Positions 18,242-27,199 of a stretch of DNA of 64,000 nt are shown piece after piece. A program made the position numbers and the translations under genes. The notes beneath the pieces were generated by a model. The model was not told where the DNA came from. It did not search any database and was given only the letters and a program-made list of their open reading frames with translations. The DNA is from Sphingobacteriaceae bacterium (lineage in GTDB: Bacteria > Bacteroidota > Bacteroidia > Sphingobacteriales > Sphingobacteriaceae): contig JAHEGO010000069.1 in assembly GCA_024645045.1 (NCBI GenBank), positions 1-64,000 of the forward strand, written 5' to 3'. Position 1 is the stretch's first letter. Every line of letters begins with the position of its first letter.

Positions 18242-19054
18242 ATGGGACAAAAAGTAAATCCAATAGGATATAGATTAGGAATCATTAAAGGTTGGGATTC
18301 TAATTGGTTCGGTGGAAATCACTATGCTGATAAATTAGTTGAAGACGAAAAGATTCGTAAATATATTATGGCTCGTATCTCTAAGGGAGGTATTGCTAAG
18401 ATCGTTATTGAGCGTACTTTGAAGCGCATCACCATTACAATTCACACGGCTCGTCCAGGAATCGTTATTGGTAAAGGCGGACAAGAAGTTGATAAGATCA
18501 AAGAAGAGTTAAAGAAAATTACCAAAAAAGATGTTCAAATTAACATCTTTGAAATTAAACGTCCAGAATTAGACGCACAATTAGTGGCTGATGGCGTTGC
18601 AAAACAATTGGAAGCGAGAATTTCTTTCCGTCGTGCAATGAAAACATCAATCGCATCAACTATGCGTATGGGCGCTGAAGGTATTAAAATCATGACTTCA
18701 GGTCGTTTAGGTGGAGCTGAGATGGCTCGTACTGAACAATACAAAGAAGGAAGAGTGCCTTTGCATACATTAAGAGCAGATATTGATTATGCATTAGCAG
18801 AAGCATTAACAACTTACGGTAAAATTGGTATCAAAGTTTGGATCTGTAAAGGTGAAGTTTACGGTAAACGTGATCTTTCTCCGAACATAGGTTCTTCAGC
18901 AAACACTAAGTCAAGAACAGAAGGTGCTGGAGATCGTCCAGATAGAAGAGATAATAGAGGTGGCGACAAACGCGATAATAGAGGTTCTGGAGATAGAAGA
19001 GGCGGTGCAGCTGGTAACAGAGGCGGTGGTGCAAAAAGAACTAATAGTAAATAA
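18242..19054 (+). CDS. rpsC: 30S ribosomal protein S3 with RG/D-rich C-terminal tail
   Basis: This 270-residue protein at the mRNA entry site contributes to helicase activity. The KH domain motif is VIGKGG (residues 75-80); the C-terminal domain continues to [11 protein letters not shown]. Residues 215-270 are a low-complexity tail of Arg, Gly, Asp and Asn repeats ([20 protein letters not shown]), absent from E. coli S3 (233 residues). Such tails are seen in several Bacteroidota S3 proteins and are likely disordered and RNA-binding; that role is inference. The gap to rplP is 36 bases. Confidence 0.97.
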   Translation: MGQKVNPIGYRLGIIKGWDSNWFGGNHYADKLVEDEKIRKYIMARISKGGIAKIVIERTLKRITITIHTARPGIVIGKGGQEVDKIKEELKKITKKDVQINIFEIKRPELDAQLVADGVAKQLEARISFRRAMKTSIASTMRMGAEGIKIMTSGRLGGAEMARTEQYKEGRVPLHTLRADIDYALAEALTTYGKIGIKVWICKGEVYGKRDLSPNIGSSANTKSRTEGAGDRPDRRDNRGGDKRDNRGSGDRRGGAAGNRGGGAKRTNSK

Positions 19055-19090
19055 TTAGAGGATTCTTAACGGGAATAAAAAGGTAAAGTT

Positions 19091-19513
19091 ATGTTACAAC
19101 CAAAAAGAACGAAATTTAGAAAGATGCAGAAGGGCAGAATGAAAGGTAACGCCAAAAGAGGTGCTACACTTGCATTCGGTTCATTTGGAATCAAATCGTT
19201 AGAAGATTGCTGGATTACAAGTCGTCAAATTGAAGCGGCTCGTATCGCGGTTACACGTTTTATGAAAAGAGAGGGTCAAGTTTGGATCCGTATCTTCCCA
19301 GACAAACCAGTAACAAAGAAACCAGCCGAAGTACGTATGGGTAAAGGTAAAGGTGCTCCTGAATATTGGGTAGCAGTTGTTAAACCTGGACGCATGATTT
19401 TCGAAGCGGAAGGTGTTTCACTTGAAGTTGCTAAAGAGGCATTGCGTCTTGCTGCACAAAAACTTCCTGTTGCAACAAAGTTTGTAGTAAGAAGAGATTA
19501 TACAGAAGCATAA
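19091..19513 (+). CDS. rplP: 50S ribosomal protein L16
   Basis: This 140-residue protein near the A site and 5S rRNA has the N-terminal basic segment [21 protein letters not shown], the [15 protein letters not shown] helix, [22 protein letters not shown] and [22 protein letters not shown]. It follows rpsC after 36 bases and is followed by a 56-base gap with an inverted repeat. Confidence 0.98.
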   Translation: MLQPKRTKFRKMQKGRMKGNAKRGATLAFGSFGIKSLEDCWITSRQIEAARIAVTRFMKREGQVWIRIFPDKPVTKKPAEVRMGKGKGAPEYWVAVVKPGRMIFEAEGVSLEVAKEALRLAAQKLPVATKFVVRRDYTEA

Positions 19514-19525
19514 TAAGAAATTCAT

Positions 19526-19546
19526 GGAATCTTGGCTCAGGATTCC
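19526..19546 (+). promoter_or_regulatory. inverted repeat in the rplP-rpmC gap
   Basis: GGAATC (19526-19531) pairs with GATTCC (19541-19546) around a 9-base loop. No T tract follows. It is a short stem of unknown role in one of the longer gaps of the cluster. Confidence 0.3.
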
Positions 19547-19569
19547 CGCTGAAATAAAAACAAAAAGAG

Positions 19570-19773
19570 ATGAAATACGCAGAAATAAAAGAACTCTCAA
19601 CAGAAGAGATTAAAGCAAGGATACAAGAAGAAAAGGGGAACTTAACTAAGTTGAAATTCAGCCATGCTGTATCAGCAGTTGAAAACCCAATGGTTATCCG
19701 TACTTTAAGAAAAACAATCGCTCAATTAAATACAGAATTGAAACAACGCGAGTTAAGCACTAGCGCAGAATAA
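19570..19773 (+). CDS. rpmC: 50S ribosomal protein L29
   Basis: This 67-residue two-helix protein at the tunnel exit has the conserved start MKYAEIKELSTEEIKARI and the second helix VIRTLRKTIAQLNTELKQREL. The gap to rpsQ is 9 bases. Confidence 0.96.
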   Translation: MKYAEIKELSTEEIKARIQEEKGNLTKLKFSHAVSAVENPMVIRTLRKTIAQLNTELKQRELSTSAE

Positions 19774-19782
19774 TTTTGTAAA

Positions 19783-20055
19783 ATGTCTCAGGAAATGGAA
19801 GAAACAAGAAATTTAAGAAAAACGAGAATCGGGCAAGTGATTAGCAACAAAATGGACAAGTCTGTTACAGTAGCAATCGAGCGTAAGGTGAAACACCCGA
19901 TCTATGGTAAGTTCGTAAAAACTACGAACAAATTTATGGCTCATGACGAGAAAAACGAATGCAACATCGGTGATACCGTAAGCATTATGGAAGTTCGTCC
20001 GCTGAGTAAAAACAAGCGTTGGAGAGTAGTTGAAATTTTAGAAAGGGCTAAATAA
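19783..20055 (+). CDS. rpsQ: 30S ribosomal protein S17
   Basis: This 90-residue OB-fold protein has the family motifs [34 protein letters not shown] and [22 protein letters not shown]. It ends 2 bases before rplN. Confidence 0.97.
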   Translation: MSQEMEETRNLRKTRIGQVISNKMDKSVTVAIERKVKHPIYGKFVKTTNKFMAHDEKNECNIGDTVSIMEVRPLSKNKRWRVVEILERAK

Positions 20056-20057
20056 TC

Positions 20058-20426
20058 ATGATACAGCAAGAATCAAGACTTACAGTAGCAGATAATAGCG
20101 GAGCTAAAGAAGTATTATGCATCCGTGTATTAGGTGGAACAGGTAAGAGATACGCATCAGTAGGCGATAAGATCGTTGTTACTGTAAAACATGCAATTCC
20201 TTCTGGAAATATCAAGAAAGGAACAGTTTCTAAAGCAGTAATTGTTAGGACTAAAAAAGAAGTACGTCGTAAAGATGGTTCATATATTCGTTTCGATGAT
20301 AACGCAGCAGTGTTATTGAACGCAAACGACGAACCAAGAGGTACACGTATTTTTGGCCCAGTAGCTAGAGAGTTGCGTGAAAAACAATTCATGAAAATTG
20401 TTTCATTAGCACCGGAGGTATTATAA
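20058..20426 (+). CDS. rplN: 50S ribosomal protein L14
   Basis: This 122-residue protein sits at the subunit interface. The start [27 protein letters not shown] is near identical to the family, and the end is [15 protein letters not shown]. The last codons carry the GGAGGT that serves the next gene, rplX. Confidence 0.98.
   Translation: MIQQESRLTVADNSGAKEVLCIRVLGGTGKRYASVGDKIVVTVKHAIPSGNIKKGTVSKAVIVRTKKEVRRKDGSYIRFDDNAAVLLNANDEPRGTRIFGPVARELREKQFMKIVSLAPEVL
20414..20419 (+). promoter_or_regulatory. Shine-Dalgarno sequence of rplX
   Basis: GGAGGT lies 9 bases before the rplX ATG, inside the end of rplN. Strong sites like this are rare in the window. Confidence 0.7.
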
Positions 20427-20428
20427 TC

Positions 20429-20770
20429 ATGGAAAGAAAATATAACACACAGACTAAATTGAAAATCCGTAAAGGTGATACTGTAAAAGTTATTGCTGGA
20501 GATTCAAAAGGTCAATCAGGAAAAGTTTTAAGTGTGAGCTTAGCGAAAAACACAGTAATTGTGGAAGGCATTAACATGGTATCTAAACATACTAAACCAA
20601 ATGCTAAAAACACAGAAGGTGGTATCGTGAAAATGGAAGCTCCAGTACACGTTTCTAATGTGATGCTTGTTGATCCTGCATCTGGTAAAACTACTAGAGT
20701 TGGAAGAAAAGCAAATGCAGAAGGAAAATTAGAAAGATTTGCAAAAAAATCAGGGGAGGTGATAAAATAA
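20429..20770 (+). CDS. rplX: 50S ribosomal protein L24
   Basis: This 113-residue assembly-initiator protein has a KOW motif in [24 protein letters not shown] and the conserved [20 protein letters not shown]. Its stop overlaps the rplE start by one base (TAATG), and its last codons hold an extended Shine-Dalgarno sequence for rplE. It is itself preceded by GGAGGT. Confidence 0.97.
   Translation: MERKYNTQTKLKIRKGDTVKVIAGDSKGQSGKVLSVSLAKNTVIVEGINMVSKHTKPNAKNTEGGIVKMEAPVHVSNVMLVDPASGKTTRVGRKANAEGKLERFAKKSGEVIK
20755..20763 (+). promoter_or_regulatory. extended Shine-Dalgarno sequence of rplE
   Basis: GGAGGTGAT complements nine bases of the standard 16S rRNA 3' end (ATCACCTCC) and lies 6 bases before the rplE ATG, inside the rplX coding end. 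Confidence 0.75.
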
Positions 20771-21330
20771 TGGCTTACGAACCAAGATTAAAAGCGGCTT
20801 ATAAGAAAGAAATCATTTCTTCTTTGAAAGACAAGTTTCAGTACAAAAGCATTATGCAAGTACCGAAATTGATGAAAATCTGTATCAACCAAGGTGTTGG
20901 TGCTGCCGTTTCTGATAAAAAATTAATTGACAACGCAATTGAGGAATTAACAATGATCACTGGTCAACGCGCAGTTGCTACTAAATCAAAGAAAGATATC
21001 TCTAACTTTAAATTGCGTAAAAACGTACCAGTAGGTGTTCGTGTAACACTTCGTGATAATCATATGTATGAGTTCTTAGACAGATTAATTTCTGTTGCTT
21101 TGCCTCGTATCCGTGATTTCAAAGGTATCAACGATAAAGGTTTTGATGGACGTGGTAACTACACATTAGGTGTTACTGAACAAATCATCTTCCCAGAGAT
21201 CGACATTGACAAAATCAACAAGATCACAGGTATGGATATTACATTCGTTACCAATGCAGGAACTGATAAAGAAGCTTTAGAATTATTAAAAGAGTTTGGT
21301 TTACCATTTAAAAATCAAAATAATAACTAA
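20770..21330 (+). CDS. rplE: 50S ribosomal protein L5
   Basis: This 186-residue 5S rRNA-binding protein of the central protuberance contacts S13 across the interface. Conserved parts are [59 protein letters not shown] and the [20 protein letters not shown] loop. It is translationally coupled to rplX by TAATG. Confidence 0.98.
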   Translation: MAYEPRLKAAYKKEIISSLKDKFQYKSIMQVPKLMKICINQGVGAAVSDKKLIDNAIEELTMITGQRAVATKSKKDISNFKLRKNVPVGVRVTLRDNHMYEFLDRLISVALPRIRDFKGINDKGFDGRGNYTLGVTEQIIFPEIDIDKINKITGMDITFVTNAGTDKEALELLKEFGLPFKNQNNN

Positions 21331-21335
21331 GTAAA

Positions 21336-21605
21336 ATGGCTAAAGAAGGTTTAAAAGCACGCGAAGCGAAGCGTCAGAGATTAGTTGAAAAATACGCTCA
21401 AAAAAGAGCTGATTTAAAAGCTGCCGGAGATTTCCAAGGATTAGACAAATTGCCAAAAAACTCTAGCCCTGTTCGTTTACACAACCGTTGTAAATTAACT
21501 GGTCGTCCAAGAGGTTATATGCGTCAATTTGGTATTTCAAGGGTTACTTTTAGAGAAATGGCACTAGCTGGAAAGATCCCAGGAGTGACAAAATCTAGCT
21601 GGTAA
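21336..21605 (+). CDS. rpsN: 30S ribosomal protein S14, zinc-free long form
   Basis: This 89-residue protein of the 30S head is the long C-minus form, with [26 protein letters not shown] but without the CxxC pairs of the 61-residue zinc form. It is followed by a 98-base gap with an internal promoter for rpsH. Confidence 0.97.
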   Translation: MAKEGLKAREAKRQRLVEKYAQKRADLKAAGDFQGLDKLPKNSSPVRLHNRCKLTGRPRGYMRQFGISRVTFREMALAGKIPGVTKSSW

Positions 21606-21649
21606 GCAATAAAAAGGTGTAAATTATAGTGATAGGTCAAAAATATTCA

Positions 21650-21657
21650 TATCTTTG
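21650..21657 (+). promoter_or_regulatory. internal promoter (-7 box) before rpsH
   Basis: TATCTTTG is a perfect TAnnTTTG box in the 98-base rpsN-rpsH gap, 46 bases before the rpsH ATG. The region 19 bp upstream (TAGTGA) is only a weak -33 element. Downstream, CCTCCGCTAA (21659-21668) recurs before rplQ. Confidence 0.5.
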
Positions 21658-21703
21658 CCCTCCGCTAAATTTTTAAAATTAAATAAGTAGAATTAAAAAT
21701 AAA

Positions 21704-22102
21704 ATGACTACAGATCCAATAGCAGATTATCTTACAAGAGTAAGGAATGCCATTAAGGCCAACCATAGGGTTGTCGAAATTCCTGCATCTAATATCAAAA
21801 AGGAAATCACGAAAGTGCTTTTTGATAAAGGATATATTGCGAATTACAAGTTTGAAGATGCAGGTATCGACAGCAAAATTAAAATTGCTTTGAAATACCA
21901 TCCGATTACTAAAACTTCAGCAATCAGGAAACTTGAAAGAATCAGTAAACCTGGTTTAAGATCATATTCTGGCACGGCAACGATGCCAAGAGTATTGAAT
22001 GGTTTAGGAATCGCAATCATCTCTACCTCAAAAGGTGTGATGTCTGACAAAGAAGCAAGACTTCAAAATGTTGGTGGCGAAGTATTATGTTACATATATT
22101 AA
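21704..22102 (+). CDS. rpsH: 30S ribosomal protein S8
   Basis: This 132-residue 16S rRNA-binding protein is the spc-operon repressor in E. coli. Signatures are DPIADYLTRVRNAIKA, SNIKKEITKVLFDKGYI and the C-terminal STSKGVMSDKEARLQNVGGEVLCYIY. A probable internal promoter precedes it, splitting the spc block. It is followed after 16 bases by rplF. Confidence 0.98.
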   Translation: MTTDPIADYLTRVRNAIKANHRVVEIPASNIKKEITKVLFDKGYIANYKFEDAGIDSKIKIALKYHPITKTSAIRKLERISKPGLRSYSGTATMPRVLNGLGIAIISTSKGVMSDKEARLQNVGGEVLCYIY

Positions 22103-22104
22103 TT

Positions 22105-22110
22105 AGGAGG
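22105..22110 (+). promoter_or_regulatory. Shine-Dalgarno sequence of rplF
   Basis: AGGAGG lies 8 bases before the rplF ATG in the 16-base rpsH-rplF gap. Confidence 0.7.
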
Positions 22111-22118
22111 ACGAACAG

Positions 22119-22676
22119 ATGTCAAGAATTGGAAAATTACCTATTGCCTTGCCACAAGGCGTAGAAGTAACAGTTTCTCCTGAAAATGTAGTAACTGTTA
22201 AAGGTCCCAAAGGATCATTAACTCAAGAAGTAGATAAAGATATCATTGTTAAAGTAGAAGAAGGTCAAATTATTGTGGCCCGTCCTACTGAACAAAAGAG
22301 ACATAAAGCATTACATGGTTTATACCGTTCTCTTGTGAATAACATGGTAGTTGGTGTAACTCAAGGTTATAAAGTAACTCAAGAATTAGTAGGTGTAGGT
22401 TACCGCGCAACAAACCAAGGTAATACTTTGGATATGGTGTTAGGTTATTCTCACCATTTTGTGTTCGAATTACCGAAAGAAATTAAAGTTACCACTACTG
22501 CTGAAAAAGGTCAAAACCCTACTATTATTTTAGAGAGTATTGATAAGCAATTAATAGGTCAGGTTGCCGCTAAGATTAGATCTTTAAGAGCTCCAGAACC
22601 ATACAAAGGTAAAGGTATCAGATTTGCTGGTGAGGTGTTGAGAAGAAAAGCAGGTAAGTCAGCAGCTAAAAAATAA
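22119..22676 (+). CDS. rplF: 50S ribosomal protein L6
   Basis: This 185-residue protein near the sarcin-ricin loop has two related folds, the first with SRIGKLPIALPQGVEVTV and VTVKGPKGSL, the second ending with IRSLRAPEPYKGKGIRFAGE, the rRNA-binding signature. It has a clear AGGAGG, unlike most genes in the cluster. Confidence 0.98.
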   Translation: MSRIGKLPIALPQGVEVTVSPENVVTVKGPKGSLTQEVDKDIIVKVEEGQIIVARPTEQKRHKALHGLYRSLVNNMVVGVTQGYKVTQELVGVGYRATNQGNTLDMVLGYSHHFVFELPKEIKVTTTAEKGQNPTIILESIDKQLIGQVAAKIRSLRAPEPYKGKGIRFAGEVLRRKAGKSAAKK

Positions 22677-22688
22677 TTAAGAAGAGTC

Positions 22689-23042
22689 ATGGGAAAAAAT
22701 AAGTCTTCAAGAAGATTAAGAATCAAAAAAGGTATCAGAATTACCATCAGTGGTACTCCTGAAATGCCAAGACTTTCTGTGTACAGAAGTAATAAAGCAA
22801 TTTACGCTCAAGTAATTGATGATTTAAACGGTAAAACATTAGCATTTGCATCTAGCGCTAAAAACGCTGTAAGTGCAGAAATGAATAAAGTTGATCAATC
22901 AAAAGCAGTAGGTAAATTGATCGCAGAAAAAGCAAAAGCTGCTGGTATAGAAAAAGTTGTTTTCGATAGAAACGGTTATTTATATCACGGTAGAATTAAA
23001 TCTTTAGCAGAAGGTGCTAGAGAAGGTGGTTTACAATTCTAA
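22689..23042 (+). CDS. rplR: 50S ribosomal protein L18
   Basis: This 117-residue 5S rRNA-binding protein has a basic N-terminal tail ([15 protein letters not shown]), [19 protein letters not shown] and the C-terminal [26 protein letters not shown]. It is followed by rpsE after 10 bases. Confidence 0.97.
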   Translation: MGKNKSSRRLRIKKGIRITISGTPEMPRLSVYRSNKAIYAQVIDDLNGKTLAFASSAKNAVSAEMNKVDQSKAVGKLIAEKAKAAGIEKVVFDRNGYLYHGRIKSLAEGAREGGLQF

Positions 23043-23052
23043 AAATCAGAAA

Positions 23053-23571
23053 ATGTCAACAGCAAATATAAAAAGAGTAAAAACTACTGATATTGAATTA
23101 AAAGACAAATTAGTAAGTATTCAGCGTGTAGCTAAAGTTACTAAAGGTGGTCGTACATTCAGCTTCTCAGCAATCGTAGTGGTTGGTGATGAAAACGGAG
23201 TAGTTGGTTATGGTTTAGGAAAAGCTAAAGAAGTAACAGAAGCGATTACTAAAGGTATCGATGATGCAAAAAAGAACTTAATTAAAGTTCCTATTCACAG
23301 AGGCACTGTACCTCATGAACAATATGGTAAATATTCTGGTGGGTATGTATTCTTGAAACCGGCATCACACGGAACAGGTGTAATTGCAGGTGGTGCAATG
23401 CGTGCAGTATTAGAAAGCGCTGGTGTTACAGACGTATTAGCAAAATCTAAAGGTTCTTCTAATCCACATAACGTGGTAAAAGCAACTGTTGATGCATTAG
23501 CTCAAATGAGAGATGCAATTACAGTAGCACAACATAGAGGCGTTTCTTTAAATAAAGTATTTAACGGTTAA
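23053..23571 (+). CDS. rpsE: 30S ribosomal protein S5
   Basis: This 172-residue protein acts in translational fidelity. I choose the ATG at 23053 ([13 protein letters not shown]) because an upstream in-frame start at 23014 would overlap rplR by 29 bases and add residues unlike the family. Conserved parts are [30 protein letters not shown], the loop [14 protein letters not shown] and the [16 protein letters not shown] end. Confidence 0.97.
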   Translation: MSTANIKRVKTTDIELKDKLVSIQRVAKVTKGGRTFSFSAIVVVGDENGVVGYGLGKAKEVTEAITKGIDDAKKNLIKVPIHRGTVPHEQYGKYSGGYVFLKPASHGTGVIAGGAMRAVLESAGVTDVLAKSKGSSNPHNVVKATVDALAQMRDAITVAQHRGVSLNKVFNG

Positions 23572-23577
23572 GAAATT

Positions 23578-23757
23578 ATGTCGAAGATTAAAATTACACA
23601 GACTAAAAGTGTCATAGATAGAAGCCTTAGACAAAAGAAAACAATGTTTGCTTTAGGTTTAAGAAAAATGAATCAGACTGTTGAAGTGGAAGCAACTCCT
23701 CAAATTTTAGGAATGGTTGCTAAAGTAAATCATCTGATCAAAGTAGAAAATAGTTAA
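23578..23757 (+). CDS. rpmD: 50S ribosomal protein L30
   Basis: This small gene of 59 codons encodes MSKIKITQTKSVIDRSLRQK followed by KTMFALGLRKMNQTVEV and ending HLIKVENS. It matches L30: two strands, the RQKKTMFALGLRKMN helix and the PQILGMVAKVNHLIKVE C-terminal strand-helix. It lies in the standard place between rpsE (6-base gap) and rplO (33-base gap). Confidence 0.96.
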   Translation: MSKIKITQTKSVIDRSLRQKKTMFALGLRKMNQTVEVEATPQILGMVAKVNHLIKVENS

Positions 23758-23790
23758 TTGTTTTAGCCAATAGGCATAAATTCAACGAAA

Positions 23791-24237
23791 ATGAAATTAA
23801 ATAATTTAAAACCGGCTACGGGAGCAGTAAAAACTAGCAAACGTATTGGTAGAGGAACAGGATCAGGAAAAGGTGGAACATCTACACGTGGTCATAAAGG
23901 TGCTGGATCTCGTTCAGGAACTTCAACAAAAGTTGGTTTCGAAGGTGGTCAAATGCCATTACAACGTCGTATTCCTAAGTTTGGATTCAAAAACATTAAT
24001 CGTGTGGAGTACTCAGGTATTAACCTAGATGTATTACAAGGTTTAATTGAAAAATATAACTTAACTGTAATTGATTTAGAAGTGTTAAGAACTCATGGTC
24101 TTGCATCAAAATCAGATTTAGTTAAAATTTTAGGTCGCGGAGAATTAAAAGCTAAAGTTGAAGTAAAAGCACATGCATTTACAGCTACTGCAAAAGCAGC
24201 AATCGAAGCACAAGGTGGATCAACAGTAACTATCTAA
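23791..24237 (+). CDS. rplO: 50S ribosomal protein L15
   Basis: This 148-residue protein is late in assembly. The Gly-rich extended N-terminus (RIGRGTGSGKGGTSTRGHKG, then EGGQMPLQRRIPKFGF) and the globular end with VKILGRGELKAKVEVKAHAFT are typical. It ends 4 bases before secY. Confidence 0.98.
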   Translation: MKLNNLKPATGAVKTSKRIGRGTGSGKGGTSTRGHKGAGSRSGTSTKVGFEGGQMPLQRRIPKFGFKNINRVEYSGINLDVLQGLIEKYNLTVIDLEVLRTHGLASKSDLVKILGRGELKAKVEVKAHAFTATAKAAIEAQGGSTVTI

Positions 24238-24241
24238 ATTC

Positions 24242-25570
24242 ATGAAGAGATTTATAGCTACATTAACCAATATTTTTAAAATCGAAGACTTAAGAGTTCG
24301 TATTATTAATACAATTCTTTTGCTATTGATTTACCGTGTAGGTTCTTTTATCGTTCTACCAGGTATTGATCCTGCGTTAGTTGGAAGAAAAGCTCAAGAC
24401 GGTATTTTAGGTTTGTTAAATATGTTTGCAGGAGGTTCTTTTTCTAGAGCTTCTGTGTTTGCATTAGGTGTAATGCCCTATATTTCTGCTTCAATTGTAG
24501 TTCAGTTATTCGGAATTGTTATTCCATATTTCCAGCGCTTACAAAAAGAAGGTGAAAGTGGAAGAAAGAAAGTAAATCAAATTACTAGATACTTAACCAT
24601 TTTCATCACTGCAGGTCAAGCAATTGGCTATATCAAAACACAAGTACCTCAAGAAGCAATCATGGTTGATTCGTTCTTGTTCTCTTTATCATCTATTTTA
24701 ATTTTAACAACTGGAACCATGTTTGTAATGTGGTTAGGTGAAAGAATTACAGATAAAGGTTTAGGAAATGGTATTTCATTGATCATTATGATTGGTATTA
24801 TTGCACAATTGCCTTTAGCATTTTCATCTGAATTAGTTTCAAGAATGGGTGTGAATGGTGGTGGTTTAATCCCATTCATTATTGAACTCGCTGCTTTAGC
24901 ATTTGTAGTGATTTTGGTGATATTATTGGTACAAGGAACAAGAAAAATTCCAGTTCAATACGCTAAAAGAATTGTTGGGAACAAACAATACGGAGGTGTA
25001 CGTCAATACATTCCATTGAAAGTGAACGCAGCAGGTGTAATGCCAATTATTTTTGCACAAGCAATTATGTTTATTCCAGGTACATTAGCTTCTTTTTTAC
25101 CTGAATCAAGTTTCGCACAATGGATGGGTCCTAACTTAGGTAATCCAATGTCATTGTCTTATAATTTATTATTCGCATTTTTAATTATCGCATTTACTTA
25201 TTTCTATACTGCTATTACTGTAAATCCTACACAAATGGCCGATGATATGAAACGTAATGGCGGTTTTGTACCGGGTATCAAACCAGGTAGAAAAACAGGC
25301 GAATTTATCGATGGTGTAATATCGCACATTACATTACCAGGTTCTATATTCTTAGCTATAGTTGCGATTATGCCTTCTATTGCGGTGATGTTAGGCATCA
25401 ACAGTCAGTTTGCTCATTTTTATGGAGGAACTTCATTGTTGATCATGGTTGGTGTGGTATTAGATACATTACAACAAATCGAAAGTCATCTATTAATGCG
25501 TCACTATGATGGATTAATGAAAACAGGAAGAATTAAAGGTCGCACACCAGCGGGTGCTGCAGCAATATAA
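24242..25570 (+). CDS. secY: preprotein translocase subunit SecY
   Basis: This 442-residue inner-membrane protein forms the Sec channel with SecE and SecG. It has ten membrane segments; the first follows the helix RVRIINTILLLLIYRVGSF. The plug region (LNMFAGGSFSRASVFALGVMPYISASI), the ribosome- and SecA-binding cytoplasmic loops with KQYGGVRQYIPLKVNAAGVMP and PTQMADDMKRNGGFVPGIKPG are conserved. It is in the usual place after rplO, with map 15 bases downstream. Confidence 0.98.
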   Translation: MKRFIATLTNIFKIEDLRVRIINTILLLLIYRVGSFIVLPGIDPALVGRKAQDGILGLLNMFAGGSFSRASVFALGVMPYISASIVVQLFGIVIPYFQRLQKEGESGRKKVNQITRYLTIFITAGQAIGYIKTQVPQEAIMVDSFLFSLSSILILTTGTMFVMWLGERITDKGLGNGISLIIMIGIIAQLPLAFSSELVSRMGVNGGGLIPFIIELAALAFVVILVILLVQGTRKIPVQYAKRIVGNKQYGGVRQYIPLKVNAAGVMPIIFAQAIMFIPGTLASFLPESSFAQWMGPNLGNPMSLSYNLLFAFLIIAFTYFYTAITVNPTQMADDMKRNGGFVPGIKPGRKTGEFIDGVISHITLPGSIFLAIVAIMPSIAVMLGINSQFAHFYGGTSLLIMVGVVLDTLQQIESHLLMRHYDGLMKTGRIKGRTPAGAAAI

Positions 25571-25585
25571 TATAAGCGTTATTGT

Positions 25586-26362
25586 ATGATAACTTACAAA
25601 AACGCAGAAGAGATTGAATTAATTAGAGAGAGTTCTTTACTTGTTGGCAAAACCTTAGCAGAGGTTGCAAAAATAATTCGACCAGGCATTACGCCTTTAG
25701 AATTAGATAGAAGAGCGGAAGAGTTTATCCGCGATTCGAATGCAATTCCAGCGTTTAAAGGTTATGGAGATTTTCCAAACACTTTATGCATCTCATTGAA
25801 TGATGTAGTGGTTCACGGAATCCCTTCTTCAAAAGCACTAGAAGACGGAGACATTGTTTCTGTTGATTGTGGTGTTTTAAAGAATGGTTATTACGGCGAT
25901 TCTGCTTATACTTTTGAGATAGGTGAAGTGAACGAAGCAATTAAACAATTGCTTAAAGTAACAAAGGAAAGTTTATATAAAGGAATTGAAAAAGCGATAG
26001 AGGGAATGAGAATTGGAGATGTAGGATACGCTGTTCAAGAGCACGCAGAAAAATTTGGATACGGGATTGTACGAGAAATGGTCGGTCACGGAATTGGAAA
26101 GAATTTGCATGAAAAACCAGAAGTTCCAAACTATGGTAAAAGAGGTACAGGAATTAAGTTATCTGAAGGATTAGTTATTGCAATTGAACCGATGATCAAT
26201 TTAGGGAAAGCACCAATTTTTCAAGATAAAGATGGTTGGACAATTAGAACAAAAGACGGCAAAGTATCTGCTCATTTTGAACATACTGTTGCTGTTAAAA
26301 AAGGGAAAGCAGATATACTTTCCTCATTTGAATTTGTAGAAGAAGTATTAAATAAAAAATAA
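25586..26362 (+). CDS. map: type I methionine aminopeptidase
   Basis: This 258-residue cytosolic enzyme removes the initiator Met. The five metal ligands are visible: Asp94 and Asp105 ([17 protein letters not shown]), His168 ([12 protein letters not shown]), Glu201 (AIEPM) and Glu232 (HFEHTVAV); His77 in VVHGIP is the substrate-side residue. It is followed after 5 bases by infA. Confidence 0.98.
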   Translation: MITYKNAEEIELIRESSLLVGKTLAEVAKIIRPGITPLELDRRAEEFIRDSNAIPAFKGYGDFPNTLCISLNDVVVHGIPSSKALEDGDIVSVDCGVLKNGYYGDSAYTFEIGEVNEAIKQLLKVTKESLYKGIEKAIEGMRIGDVGYAVQEHAEKFGYGIVREMVGHGIGKNLHEKPEVPNYGKRGTGIKLSEGLVIAIEPMINLGKAPIFQDKDGWTIRTKDGKVSAHFEHTVAVKKGKADILSSFEFVEEVLNKK

Positions 26363-26367
26363 AATTA

Positions 26368-26586
26368 ATGGCGAAACAAGCCTCCATAGAACAAGATGGT
26401 GTAATTAGAGAAGCATTGTCAAACGCAATGTTTAGAGTTGAGTTGGAAAACGGACACGAAATAATTGCACACATTTCAGGAAAGATGAGAATGAATTACA
26501 TTAAAATTCTTCCTGGAGATAAAGTAAAATTGGAGTTGTCACCATATGACTTATCGAAAGGCAGAATAACTTATCGATATAAATAA
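26368..26586 (+). CDS. infA: translation initiation factor IF-1
   Basis: This 72-residue OB-fold protein occupies the A site during initiation. The sequence [58 protein letters not shown] is typical and full length. It is followed by a 54-base gap that contains a 4-bp GCTA/TAGC stem with a GCAA loop (26590-26601), too short to claim as functional. Confidence 0.98.
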   Translation: MAKQASIEQDGVIREALSNAMFRVELENGHEIIAHISGKMRMNYIKILPGDKVKLELSPYDLSKGRITYRYK

Positions 26587-26640
26587 AAAGCTAGCAATAG
26601 CAGTTTAAAAAAGAGAATAAAAAATTAAATATAGCTAAAG

Positions 26641-26757
26641 ATGAAAGTTAAAGCATCAATCAAAAAAAGAAGCGTAGATTGTAAAATCATTAGACGCAAT
26701 GGAAAGCTTTACGTGATAAACAAAAAGAACCCTAAGTTCAAACAACGTCAAGGGTAA
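26641..26757 (+). CDS. rpmJ: 50S ribosomal protein L36, zinc-free form
   Basis: This 38-codon gene starts [20 protein letters not shown] and ends NPKFKQRQG. It has the usual L36 length and ends but lacks the zinc ligands: position 11 is Ser, 27 is Asn and 33 is Phe, and only Cys14 remains. This is the C-minus type. It sits between infA and rpsM, its normal place. Confidence 0.96.
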   Translation: MKVKASIKKRSVDCKIIRRNGKLYVINKKNPKFKQRQG

Positions 26758-26810
26758 TCCATTAATTGAAAAAAAAGTAATATAGGTCGTTAAGAAATAT
26801 AAATTAACAA

Positions 26811-27188
26811 ATGGCAAGGATCGCAGGTATTGATTTACCAAAAAACAAAAGAGGAGAAATAGGTTTAACATACATCTATGGTGTTGGCCGTTCTACTGCA
26901 CAACGTATTTTGAAAGAAGCAGGTATTGATTTCAATACTAAAGTTCAAGATTGGTCAGATGATCAATTAACTTCAATTCGTAATATCATCAATGATCAAA
27001 TCAAAGTGGAAGGTGCACTTCGTTCAGAAGTTCAACTGAACATTAAACGTTTGATGGATATTGGATGTTACAGAGGTTTACGTCACAGAAAAGGACTTCC
27101 AGTTCGTGGTCAAAGAACTAAGAACAACTCAAGAACTCGTAAAGGTAAACGTAAGACAGTTGCAGGTAAGAAAAAAGCAACTAAGTAA
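26811..27188 (+). CDS. rpsM: 30S ribosomal protein S13
   Basis: This 125-residue protein of the 30S head forms bridges with L5. Conserved parts are [26 protein letters not shown], the helix-two-turn-helix, and [23 protein letters not shown]. The C-terminal tail is Lys-rich and contacts the P-site tRNA. It is followed by rpsK after 11 bases. Confidence 0.98.
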   Translation: MARIAGIDLPKNKRGEIGLTYIYGVGRSTAQRILKEAGIDFNTKVQDWSDDQLTSIRNIINDQIKVEGALRSEVQLNIKRLMDIGCYRGLRHRKGLPVRGQRTKNNSRTRKGKRKTVAGKKKATK

Positions 27189-27199
27189 TCATATTAATT

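Noticed and set aside
23014..23052. Upstream start for rpsE overlapping rplR
   Set aside because: The extra residues are unlike S5 and the overlap is long; the ATG at 23053 gives the family start.
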